A stretch of DNA of 19,552 nt from Alphaproteobacteria bacterium (GTDB lineage: Bacteria > Pseudomonadota > Alphaproteobacteria > Sphingomonadales > Rhodothalassiaceae), in NCBI GenBank assembly GCA_003695555.1, contig RFIU01000074.1:1-19552 (forward strand), read 5' to 3'. Shown here in pieces: positions 7,481-15,141 of this stretch. The position numbers were made by a program, and so were the translations under genes. The first letter of the stretch is position 1. The number at the start of each line of letters is the position of its first letter. The notes under the pieces are model-generated. The model saw only the letters and a list, made by a program, of their open reading frames with translations, made no database searches and was not told the DNA's origin.

Positions 7481-8176
7481 ATGGAATATTTCCGCCCCCG
7501 GCTGCATCCGCAAGGCCAGCCCTTCATTCTGATCGGGCTGCTGCTGACCATCGCCGCTTTCGTCTTTCTGCCGCAGGCCGTCGGCTGGCTGCTGCTGATC
7601 GCGACCGGCTTCGTCGTCTTCTTCTTTCGTCATCCGTTGCGCACCACTCCGCTGATTTCCGATGCGCTGGTGAGCGCCGCAGATGGAATTGTCACCAGCG
7701 TTGAAGAAGTGCCGCCGCCGCCGGAACTGTCGATGGGAGACGAGCCGCGTCTGCGCATCTCGGTCTTTCTTTCGGTGTTCGACGTGCATGTGAACAGGAT
7801 GCCGGCCGACGGCATCGTGCGTCAGGCGGTCTATGTGCCGGGCAAGTTTCTCAATGCCGCGCTCGACAAGGCGAGTGAAGACAATGAGCGGCAGCTTCTG
7901 CGAATCGAGCGGCCGTCCGGTGACGATTTTGCCGTTGTCCAGATCGCCGGCTTGATCGCCCGCCGCATCGTCTGTGACGTGGTTCCCGGTGATGAGGTAT
8001 CGGCAGGTAAGCCGTTCGGCATCATCCGCTTCGGCAGCCGCGTCGATGTCTATTGCCCGCTCGGCTTCCACCCGTGGGTCATCGAGGGACAGCGAATGGT
8101 CGGCGGCGAAACCATCCTGGCGGCGGCTCGACCGCCGGCCGGTGAGGGTGGCGGCGTCGAGGGACGCACGACATGA
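7481..8176 (+). CDS. psd: Phosphatidylserine decarboxylase proenzyme (short, PSD-A type)
   Basis: Pyruvoyl-dependent inner-membrane enzyme that decarboxylates phosphatidylserine to phosphatidylethanolamine. The 231-residue length and layout match the short PSD-A family. Seen: two adjoining hydrophobic segments (about 16-48: FILIGLLLTIAAFVFL and WLLLIATGFVVFFF) anchoring the N-terminus, ADGIVTSVEEV (about 67-77), VFLSVFDVHVNRMP with the family His, and IAGLIARRIVC. The self-cleavage site is Gly185-Ser186 in IRFGSRVDVY, where the serine becomes the pyruvoyl group, leaving a short alpha chain of about 46 residues. The start at 7481 gives the expected N-terminus, but the ribosome binding site is weak and lies in a small hairpin. 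The stop codon overlaps the pssA start (ATGA), so psd and pssA, which catalyse consecutive steps, are very likely translationally coupled. Confidence 0.95.
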   Translation: MEYFRPRLHPQGQPFILIGLLLTIAAFVFLPQAVGWLLLIATGFVVFFFRHPLRTTPLISDALVSAADGIVTSVEEVPPPPELSMGDEPRLRISVFLSVFDVHVNRMPADGIVRQAVYVPGKFLNAALDKASEDNERQLLRIERPSGDDFAVVQIAGLIARRIVCDVVPGDEVSAGKPFGIIRFGSRVDVYCPLGFHPWVIEGQRMVGGETILAAARPPAGEGGGVEGRTT

Positions 8177-9036
8177 ACCCCCGGCCCGCAATGCGTGCTG
8201 GCCGGCCCGGGCGTTCCGGGCACGGGGGCATGCGGCGGGGACGGCGATCTTCTGGCGGCCCCGGAGGGCGCGGCCCGCGTCTCATCACGGTTCGCGCACT
8301 GGCCGCCAATATCGTGACGACACTCGCTCTTTCGGCCGGCATGACGGCGATTCGCTTTGCGCTCGAAGGACGATTCAAGAGTGCCGTTACCGCGATCATC
8401 ATCGCCGGCATCCTCGACGGACTGGACGGCACCATCGCGCGGCTGCTGAAAAGCGCCAGCCGCTTCGGTGCCGAGCTCGACTCCTTGTCCGACGTCGTCG
8501 CCTTCGGAATCGCACCGGCGGTTCTGATCTATTCCTGGGGGCTTGCCGACCTCGGCCGGGCGGGATGGATCGTGGCGCTCGCCTATGGCGTCGCCTGCGC
8601 CTTGCGGCTCGCCCGATACAATGCGCAGGCGGCCGAGGGCGGAGAGGATGCCAAGCGCCACCACGGCTTTTTCGTCGGTGTTCCGGCACCGGCCGGCGCG
8701 GCGCTGGTGCTGCTGCCGATGATCGTCGATTTCGCCTTCGAGATGGCGATCTTCAAGACCTCGGCTGCGCTCGGCGTCTATGTCGCGATCGTCGCCGGGT
8801 CGATGGTTTCGACCCTGCCGACCTTCTCGATGCGCCAGTTCCGGATCCAGCGCGAAAACATGCTGCTCGTGCTGCTCTCGGTGGCGGTGCTGGCGGCGGC
8901 ATTGCTGGCCTATGGCTGGTCGGTGCTGGCGTTGATCATTTTCTGCTATCTGGTCTCGATTCCTCTCGCCTTCTGGCGCTGGCGGCGCCTGGTGCGGGCG
9001 ATACCGCCGCCAGCCGACGACGGCCCGTCCGTCTGA
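8173..9036 (+). CDS. pssA: CDP-diacylglycerol--serine O-phosphatidyltransferase
   Basis: Integral-membrane CDP-alcohol phosphotransferase that makes phosphatidylserine from CDP-diacylglycerol and serine, supplying the substrate of the upstream Psd. The product is 287 residues. The family signature is complete: Asp82, Asp85-Gly86, Ala89-Arg90, Gly99, Asp103 and Asp107 (DGLDGTIAR then GAELDSLSD), the metal and CDP-binding residues. Several hydrophobic helices follow (about 110-135, 165-185, 190-215, 225-265). The N-terminal ~36 residues are Arg/Gly/Pro-rich and lack conserved features; such basic cytoplasmic tails are common, but this one is long, and ATG 8230 (residue 20) could be an alternative start. 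I keep 8173 because of the 4-base ATGA overlap with psd. The gene ends 7 bp from the convergent RND permease gene. Confidence 0.94.
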   Translation: MNPRPAMRAGRPGRSGHGGMRRGRRSSGGPGGRGPRLITVRALAANIVTTLALSAGMTAIRFALEGRFKSAVTAIIIAGILDGLDGTIARLLKSASRFGAELDSLSDVVAFGIAPAVLIYSWGLADLGRAGWIVALAYGVACALRLARYNAQAAEGGEDAKRHHGFFVGVPAPAGAALVLLPMIVDFAFEMAIFKTSAALGVYVAIVAGSMVSTLPTFSMRQFRIQRENMLLVLLSVAVLAAALLAYGWSVLALIIFCYLVSIPLAFWRWRRLVRAIPPPADDGPSV

Positions 9037-9043
9037 TCGCCGC

Positions 9044-12000
9044 TCATTCCGCAGCCGGTCGCTGCTCGCCGAGATCGGAAGGGCCGATCGTCTTTGCCGC
9101 TGCTTGTGCCGGTGTCCGGGCAGCCTTTGGCGTGGGTCGGGTACGACCCGAGCCGCGAAGACGCCGAAAGGCATCGGCAAGCCGCGCCCTCCAGCGCGCC
9201 CATGCGGCATGGGTGCGGACCTGCAGGGCGAGCAGGCTGGGGGTGACCACCAGGGTCAGCACCGTCGCGAAAGCAAGGCCGAAGACGATTGCGAGCGCCA
9301 GATCGACCCAGACGAAGGAGGTCGGTGAGCCGACCTCGATCTCACGAGAGATGAAGTCGATATTGAACTGGAAGACCATCGGCAGCAGACCGATGATGGT
9401 GGTGACGGTGGTCAGCAGAACCGGGCGCAGGCGCTGGACGCCTGTACGCACGATGGCCTCCATCGGTTCGATCCCCTCCTTCACCAGGCGATCGTAGGTG
9501 TCGATCAGGACGATGTTGTTGTTGACGACGATCCCGGCCAGCGCAATCACCCCGACTCCGGTCATGACGATGACGAAGGGGCGCTCCAGCAGCCACAGTT
9601 CAAAGACTACGCCGATCGTGGACAGCAGCACGGCGGTGAGGATCAGCCCGGCCTGATAGAAGCTGTCGAACTGGGCGATCAGGATCAGCGCCATCAGGAA
9701 CAGGGCGACGGCAAAGGCCGAGATCAGGAAGCTGCTCGATTCGCGTTCGACCTCGTCCTGGCCGGCGAAGCGGAAATGAACGCGCGGATCGAAATGCTGG
9801 TCGGCGATCCACCGGCGGATCTCGCTGACCATCGCCGGCGGTTGGACGCCGGGTTTGACGGCGGCAGAAACGGTCAGCACGCGTTCGCCGTCGATGCGTT
9901 CGATGCCGCCGGTCTTCTGGCGCGCCTCTCGCCTGACGAAATTGCCGATCGGCACCATCCCGCGAGCGGTAGGAATGCGCAGCCGATCCAGTGCGAGAAT
10001 GCCACGATCGTCATGGGGAAAACGCACCCGGATATCGACGTCGTCATCGGCATCGTCAGGGCGATAGCGGCCGACCAGCGCGCCATTGGTGAGAAGCTGG
10101 ATGAAGCGGCCGACCGTCGCGATGTCGGTGCCGAAGCGGCCGGCTTCCTCGCGATCGACGGCAAGCCGCCATTCGATGCCGGGAACCGAACGGCTGTCGT
10201 CGATATCGACCAGCCCCGGCATCGTCGCCATCTTCGCTCGAAGCCGCTCGACGACGTCATCAAGCAGGCGAGGATCGTCGCCGGCGATGCGGACCTGCAC
10301 CGCCTTGCCGCGCACCGGACCGCTTTGTTCCTCGGCGAATTCGATCTTCACCCCCGGCACGTCCGCGAGACGATGGCGGATATCCGCCTCGATCTCGTCG
10401 CCGGGGCGGCGTTCCTTCCAGTTTCGGAAGATCAGCGAAACCCGTCCGATCGAATCCTCGCCACGGCCCGAACCGGCCCCGACGCGCGTATAGATGTCGC
10501 GCACGCCATCAATGTCGTCGAGCTTCGCCTCGACCTCGCGCACCAGGCGGTCCATGTCGGCGATCGAAAGATTGCCGCGGGCATGAACATAGACCCGCGC
10601 CCAGTCCGGTTCGCCGTCAGGGAACAGAATCTGTCCCCGGTTGTCGGTGGCATAAAGGACATAGACGCCCGCCAGCATCGCAAAGGTGACGATGGCGACC
10701 GTCTTCGGGTAACGGATCACGCGCGAGACAGCGCGGGCATAGAATCCGGTCAGCCCCTTCAGACGAGCGGGGTCGAATTCGGCGGAACCGGCGAGATGCT
10801 CCATCATCGCCGCATCCGAATCGCCGGCCCGGCCATAGCGCGCACCCAGCGTCGGCAGGAAGATCAGCGCCATCAGCAAGGAGCCGATCAGGGTGAAGAT
10901 CAGGGTCAGCGGCAGATAGCTCATGAAATCGCCGAGTATCCCCGGCCAGAAGAGCAGCGGGAAAAAGGCCGCCAGCGTCGTCGCAGTCGAGGAAATAATC
11001 GGCCAGGCCATCCGCTTGGCGGCGAGGCCATAGGCGGTGCGTCGGTCCAGCCCCTCGAGCATCTTGCGGTCGGCATATTCTGTGACCACGATCGCACCGT
11101 CCACCAGCAGGCCGACGGCCAGGATCAGGCCGAAGAGCACCACGGTATTGATCGTGTAGCCGAGGACATAGAGCAGCAGAATGCCGAACAGGAAGGCGCC
11201 GGGGATCGAGACGCCGACCAGCAGTCCCGAACGCAGGCCGAGCGCGGCGACGATCACGACGATTACCAGCAGAACGGCCGAAAGCACCGAATTGCGGAGC
11301 GTATTCAGGAAGTCCGCGACATAGACGGACTCATCATTCATGAAGGCGTAATGAACGCCGGCCGGCCAATGTTCCGCGACCTTTTCCACCAGCATCTTGG
11401 CGGCCTCGGCCGTTTCCACCGTATTGGTGCCGACACGCTTGATGATCTCGACGGTGATCGCCGGCAGGCCGTTGAAGCGGGCGAGCGAACGGGGCTCCTT
11501 GAAGGTCCGCCGTGCCTCTGCCAGATCTCCGAGAGTGACCACCCCGTCCCGCGAGGTCTTGACCGGCAGGCGCGCCACGTCACGGGCGTTCTCGAACAGG
11601 CCGGGCACCTTGACGGCAAAGCGGCCCGAACCGGTTTCGAGCGCACCGGCGGCGACCAGGATGTTGTTACGCTGGACGACGGAAAGAAGCTCGCTGAGCG
11701 AGACATTGTACGTTTCCAGTCTGGTCGGATCAACGATGACCTCCAGCACTTCGTCGCGCTTGCCGGAAACCTGCGCTTCCAGCACGCTCGGCAGGGATTC
11801 AAGCCGGTCTTTCAGGTCATCGGCGATGCGGAACATGGTGCGTTCCGGAACATTGCCCGAAAGCACCACCGTAAGAATCGGGTCGCGGCCTGCAGAATAT
11901 TCCCGAACGATCGGCTCTTCGGTGTCGGCGGGCAGATCGGCCTTGGCGAGATCGACGGCCTCGCGCACGTCCTGCAGAGCCTTGTCGGGGTCGGCATCGG

Positions 12001-12295
12001 ACTCGAATTCCAGGACGAAGCTTGCCCCGCCTTCGAAGGCGTTGCCGGTCAGTTCCTTCAGCCCGGTGATGGTCAGCAGCCGCTTTTCCATCGGCTTGAT
12101 GAGCAGGCGCTCGGAGTCCTCGGGCGAAATGCCCTCATGCGGGATGCTGACCGAGAAGAAGGGGAACTGGATATCCGGATTGTTCTCCTTCGGAATCGCC
12201 GCATAGGCCCAGGCCCCGAAGGCGAGGATCATCACCAGCAGGCTGAGGAAGAGGCGCTGGCGACGAACGGCAGTGTCGATGATGCGCTCAACCAT
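9044..12295 (-). CDS. RND-family efflux transporter permease subunit
   Basis: Inner-membrane, proton-driven RND pump of 1083 residues (AcrB-like length). It should form a trimer and work with the adjacent membrane fusion protein and an outer-membrane channel not seen here. Seen: TM1 (about 13-33), a first porter domain with FPFFSVSIPHEGISPEDSE, a TM2-TM6 bundle (about 335-490), TM7 near 555, a second porter domain, and TM8-TM12 (about 855-1010). An Ala/Arg/Pro-rich cytoplasmic tail of about 50 residues follows. The TM4 relay motif is GLLVDGAIVV with Asp399 followed by Gly, not the Asp-Asp of AcrB. In TM10 the position of AcrB Lys940 appears to be Asn925 (GIVVNNNIVLID). The start overlaps the upstream gene's stop by 8 bp; an earlier ATG at 12385 is inside that gene and unlikely. 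Substrate unknown. Confidence 0.93.
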   Translation of the reverse strand: MVERIIDTAVRRQRLFLSLLVMILAFGAWAYAAIPKENNPDIQFPFFSVSIPHEGISPEDSERLLIKPMEKRLLTITGLKELTGNAFEGGASFVLEFESDADPDKALQDVREAVDLAKADLPADTEEPIVREYSAGRDPILTVVLSGNVPERTMFRIADDLKDRLESLPSVLEAQVSGKRDEVLEVIVDPTRLETYNVSLSELLSVVQRNNILVAAGALETGSGRFAVKVPGLFENARDVARLPVKTSRDGVVTLGDLAEARRTFKEPRSLARFNGLPAITVEIIKRVGTNTVETAEAAKMLVEKVAEHWPAGVHYAFMNDESVYVADFLNTLRNSVLSAVLLVIVVIVAALGLRSGLLVGVSIPGAFLFGILLLYVLGYTINTVVLFGLILAVGLLVDGAIVVTEYADRKMLEGLDRRTAYGLAAKRMAWPIISSTATTLAAFFPLLFWPGILGDFMSYLPLTLIFTLIGSLLMALIFLPTLGARYGRAGDSDAAMMEHLAGSAEFDPARLKGLTGFYARAVSRVIRYPKTVAIVTFAMLAGVYVLYATDNRGQILFPDGEPDWARVYVHARGNLSIADMDRLVREVEAKLDDIDGVRDIYTRVGAGSGRGEDSIGRVSLIFRNWKERRPGDEIEADIRHRLADVPGVKIEFAEEQSGPVRGKAVQVRIAGDDPRLLDDVVERLRAKMATMPGLVDIDDSRSVPGIEWRLAVDREEAGRFGTDIATVGRFIQLLTNGALVGRYRPDDADDDVDIRVRFPHDDRGILALDRLRIPTARGMVPIGNFVRREARQKTGGIERIDGERVLTVSAAVKPGVQPPAMVSEIRRWIADQHFDPRVHFRFAGQDEVERESSSFLISAFAVALFLMALILIAQFDSFYQAGLILTAVLLSTIGVVFELWLLERPFVIVMTGVGVIALAGIVVNNNIVLIDTYDRLVKEGIEPMEAIVRTGVQRLRPVLLTTVTTIIGLLPMVFQFNIDFISREIEVGSPTSFVWVDLALAIVFGLAFATVLTLVVTPSLLALQVRTHAAWARWRARLADAFRRLRGSGRTRPTPKAARTPAQAAAKTIGPSDLGEQRPAAE

Positions 12296-13451
12296 TGCCC
12301 CGCTCCTTTGTGCCGATCGACCGAACCTTGCCGCGGGCCTCGGGAACGATGGTTCCGGCAATCGGAGATGCGTCGGATCCGGCATCTTCCTCTACCGGAT
12401 CCACTTCCTCGCCTTCCTGGACGAAATCCTGACCGACGGTGATGATCCGGACCCGCTCGGGCAGGCCGGCGACCCAGACAGCGCCTTCAGTATCTTCGAG
12501 CATCCGGACCGCATGGAAGCGCACATGGCCGCTGTCATCGACGCTGCGCAGGCCGAGGCGTCCATCACTGGCCAGGACGAAGATGGAAGCGGGCACGCGA
12601 TGCGCCATCACTTCATGCACCGGCACCCGGACGCGTGCCGACAGTCCCTCGCGGATTTCGCCTAGGGGATCGGAAATCTCGACTTCGACGCGGAAGGTGC
12701 GCGTCGTTTCGTTGGCGGTCGCGGCAACGAAGCGGATGGTGCCCTTGATGGTCCGGCCGTTGGCCAGCCGCACTTCGGCGGGGGCACCGACGGTCAGGCG
12801 CTCGACCTCGGTTTCCGGCACTTCGCCGACGGCCAGAAAGGGGTCGAGCTGCATCACTTCGGCGCAGATGCCGCCCTTCATCAGATAGTCGCCCGTTTCC
12901 ACCGGGCGATCGACGACAAGGCCGGCAAAGGGTGCGCGGATTTCGGTATGGGCCAGCGCCACTTCCATCTGCTTGACCCTGGCCAGCGCCGCCTCATACT
13001 GCGCGCGCGCCGCCGCCACCTGAATTTCCGAACGGTGGCCCTGACGGGCGAGCTTGCGCGCCGCATCATATTCAAGCTTGCGCTGGGCGGCCAATGCGCG
13101 TGCTTCTTCGAGCAGCGCCCGGCGTTCGTTCTTCTCAAGCAGGCAGAGCAGGTCGCCGGCCGCTACCTTGCTGCCCTTTTCGGCGGCGACCCGTTCGATC
13201 ATTCCTTCGACCTGGGCCTTGACCGCTACCCGACGCAGCGGCTCGGTGCGGGCGCGGATGATAATGTGCTGGACAAAGGGTCGGGCTTCGAGGGTACGCA
13301 CGCGCACCCGAAACAGCTTGCGTTCATTCTTTTCGACGGCCGGCCGGTTTCCGGTGTCGGCCTTTTCCGCTCCCGGCCACAGATAGCGCGAGCCGACCCA
13401 CAGGCCGATAATGACGAGAACGATCAGGGCGTGACGATAGGATGGTTTCAT
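12288..13451 (-). CDS. RND efflux periplasmic adaptor (membrane fusion protein)
   Basis: HlyD/AcrA-like adaptor of 387 residues that bridges the RND permease and an outer-membrane channel. Seen: an N-terminal signal anchor (about 8-25, HALIVLVIIGLWVGSRYLW), with no lipobox Cys, so the protein is probably anchored by this helix; a first lipoyl half-motif (VKAQVEGMIERVAAEKGSKV, about 78-97); a helical hairpin of Ala/Arg/Glu-rich helices (about 110-165); the second lipoyl half (TEIRAPFAGLVVDRPVETG); and beta-barrel and membrane-proximal regions (GAPAEVRLANGRTIKGTI, FRVEVEISDP). The start ATG 13451 has GAAGGAAG about 9 nt upstream. Its stop codon lies inside the permease start region (8-bp overlap), indicating one transcript. 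A 117-bp gap separates it from the PadR regulator gene upstream on the same strand. The C-terminus is acidic and looks disordered. Confidence 0.9.
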   Translation of the reverse strand: MKPSYRHALIVLVIIGLWVGSRYLWPGAEKADTGNRPAVEKNERKLFRVRVRTLEARPFVQHIIIRARTEPLRRVAVKAQVEGMIERVAAEKGSKVAAGDLLCLLEKNERRALLEEARALAAQRKLEYDAARKLARQGHRSEIQVAAARAQYEAALARVKQMEVALAHTEIRAPFAGLVVDRPVETGDYLMKGGICAEVMQLDPFLAVGEVPETEVERLTVGAPAEVRLANGRTIKGTIRFVAATANETTRTFRVEVEISDPLGEIREGLSARVRVPVHEVMAHRVPASIFVLASDGRLGLRSVDDSGHVRFHAVRMLEDTEGAVWVAGLPERVRIITVGQDFVQEGEEVDPVEEDAGSDASPIAGTIVPEARGKVRSIGTKERGNG

Positions 13452-13568
13452 GGGGCTGGTCTTCCTTCGGGCGGTGGCCGCCTTGGTGACGGCTCTTCGG
13501 CCCGTTCCTCGCTGTCGTCGTTTTCCGCCACGTTCGCTCGGCAGCCAGCGTGACGAAAGAGATGCCGA

Positions 13569-14111
13569 TCACTCGGCGGCCGGTCTGGCGCCGGCAAGTT
13601 CCCTGGCGAGCCCGTCGGCATGGCTTTCCAGATAATCGCGGGCCGCTTTCAGCGACTGCAGCCCGTATTCGATGACGAAACGTGCGGCGGGCGAGAGGTC
13701 GGGATCGTCGGCGATCTCTTCCAGCGCAGCAATCTGGGTGCGATGCTGGGCAATTCGGCTGGCGACCATCGCCGGAATCCGCTCGGGCGCGACACATTCG
13801 GCAAACAGCAGGGCGGCAAGAAAGTCGGAGCGCGTGCGATCAGGCCCCGGATCGTTCTGCAGGGCGGCCTCGAGAGCCGCGCGCCCCGCCGACGTCAGCC
13901 TGTAGATCTTCTTGTCGGGGCGCTTGGACTGCGCCTCTTCGCGGCATTCGACGAGCCCTTCCTCGGTCAGTCTGGCGAGGGCCGGGTAGATCGATCCGAA
14001 GCTTGCCTCCGAAAAGAAGCTGAAGGGTCCTTGCGAGACCATCTTGCGGATCTCATAGCCGGTCGCATCACCGAGTGCGAGGATGCCAAGGCAGAAGGTG
14101 CGGACATTCAT
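13569..14111 (-). CDS. PadR-family transcriptional regulator
   Basis: Winged-helix repressor-type protein of 180 residues. The N-terminal PadR domain (about 1-85) shows the family pattern: FCLGILALGDATGYEIRKMV for helices 1-2, then FSEASFGSIYPALARLTEEG (recognition helix), and a wing rich in charged residues (SKRPDKKIYRLTSAGR). The C-terminal ~95 residues are helical, as in the dimerisation domain of the AphA/PadR-s2 group. PadR proteins usually bind small aromatic or cationic ligands and repress neighbouring detoxification or efflux genes. Here the gene is the first of a same-strand padR-adaptor-permease cluster, so control of that pump, and of itself, is likely. GAGAGG lies about 10 nt before ATG 14111, and a palindromic candidate operator lies about 50 bp upstream. 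Ligand unknown. Confidence 0.88.
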   Translation of the reverse strand: MNVRTFCLGILALGDATGYEIRKMVSQGPFSFFSEASFGSIYPALARLTEEGLVECREEAQSKRPDKKIYRLTSAGRAALEAALQNDPGPDRTRSDFLAALLFAECVAPERIPAMVASRIAQHRTQIAALEEIADDPDLSPAARFVIEYGLQSLKAARDYLESHADGLARELAGARPAAE

Positions 14112-14157
14112 GGAAGCAGAACCCTCTCGATCCGATTGCTCATCAACAGTTCGACAC

Positions 14158-14174
14158 TATCGAGTCGATATATC
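14158..14174. promoter_or_regulatory. Candidate PadR operator (overlapping palindromes)
   Basis: TATCGA-G-TCGATA (14158-14170) is a perfect 6-bp inverted repeat, and GATATATC (14167-14174) is an overlapping perfect palindrome. They lie 47-63 bp upstream of the padR ATG, in an AT-rich stretch that could also supply a -10 box on the minus strand. PadR-group repressors commonly bind AT-rich palindromes in their own promoters. The assignment rests on position and symmetry only. Confidence 0.4.
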
Positions 14175-14361
14175 ATTCCTTTTCATATAACCGGATGGCA
14201 GCCACGCTGTAAAGGGAAATGTGTTTCGAAATCGGATGTCGGGCGGCGGGATTCGTTAACCATCCGCCAAGATGATGGGCCTAGGGTAGGGTCGGGCACC
14301 TGCCGTCCCCGCGCCCGGACGTGGGGCGTGCAAGGCCGGCAATCGACAGGAGGACGACCCG

Positions 14362-15141
14362 ATGACGAGGCAGGGAAGGGAACGCAACGATATGGCAAAG
14401 ACTTGGCTTGTCGGTTCCGGAAAATGGGCGGCACTTGCCACCCTGTTGCTGTCCGCCTGCGCCCAAGATCTGAATCTTGCGGATTCGGTGGTGGATGCGA
14501 ACCGCGATGCAAGCGAGGCGGTGGCGCTTACCCCGCAGGTCGAGGTGCTGCGCGAGCGGGTCGAAAACATCGATCGTGCCCAGAGCCGCCTGTTCCAGCA
14601 GATCAATGCGCTTGCCGGACAGATCAATGATCTGCGCGCCGAGGATGCACGGCTGTTGCAGAAGCTGGAGGAGCTTGCCGCCCGAGATGCCGCCGAGGCC
14701 GAAAAGGCGCGCCGCGGACGCATTTCTCTTTCGGGTCGCATCACGGCGCTGAAGAAGCGGGTCGAAGAGGTTCTAAAAGTCGCGATCGAGGCACGAAACG
14801 GTCTCAGCGAGATCCGCCGCGAGTTGGCCGGTGCCGATGCGCAAGCCGGTGCCGAGCCGTCCGCCTGGGGACTTCATCTCGCTTCCTATCGCTCGCGCGC
14901 CGAGGCGGCTGCCGGCTGGTCGGCGATCAAGGCCGAACTTCACGAAAATGTGAACGGTCTTCAAGCAAATGTGATCGAGGACACATCCCAGGCCGATGGC
15001 GAGGCGCGCTTCCGTCTGGTGGCAGGGCCGATCGCCGACAAGCATCAGGCCGAGGCCCTCTGTCTCGCCATTCGAAAGAAGACAAGCTTTTGTGAAGTCG
15101 TGGGATTTTCAGATCGTTCCGCTTCCTCGCCGAAACCCTGA
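14362..15141 (+). CDS. SPOR-domain lipoprotein
   Basis: Probable envelope lipoprotein of 259 residues. A positively charged N-terminus leads into a hydrophobic segment ending in the lipobox LLLSAC with acceptor Cys33, so it should be acylated and anchored in a membrane facing the periplasm. Residues about 50-155 are strongly helical and charged (VEVLRERVENIDRAQSRLFQ and following), a long coiled coil. Residues about 170-250 look like a SPOR domain (WGLHLASYRSRAEAAAGW, then FRLVAGPIADKHQAEALC, then SFCEVVGF), a fold that binds denuded peptidoglycan glycan strands, often at the septum. The start at 14362 is supported by AGGAGG 8 nt upstream; ATG 14392 would give a more typical short signal peptide but has a poor ribosome binding site. 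The gene stands alone, with over 700 bp before the next one, so a cell-wall role is inferred only from its domains. Confidence 0.82.
   Translation: MTRQGRERNDMAKTWLVGSGKWAALATLLLSACAQDLNLADSVVDANRDASEAVALTPQVEVLRERVENIDRAQSRLFQQINALAGQINDLRAEDARLLQKLEELAARDAAEAEKARRGRISLSGRITALKKRVEEVLKVAIEARNGLSEIRRELAGADAQAGAEPSAWGLHLASYRSRAEAAAGWSAIKAELHENVNGLQANVIEDTSQADGEARFRLVAGPIADKHQAEALCLAIRKKTSFCEVVGFSDRSASSPKP

Noticed and set aside
9776..12442. Very long open frame (888 codons) on the plus strand
   Set aside because: It is antisense to the RND permease, whose motifs and membrane pattern are unmistakable. The plus-strand translation is Asp/Arg/His-rich and resembles nothing; long antisense frames are expected in high-GC genes.
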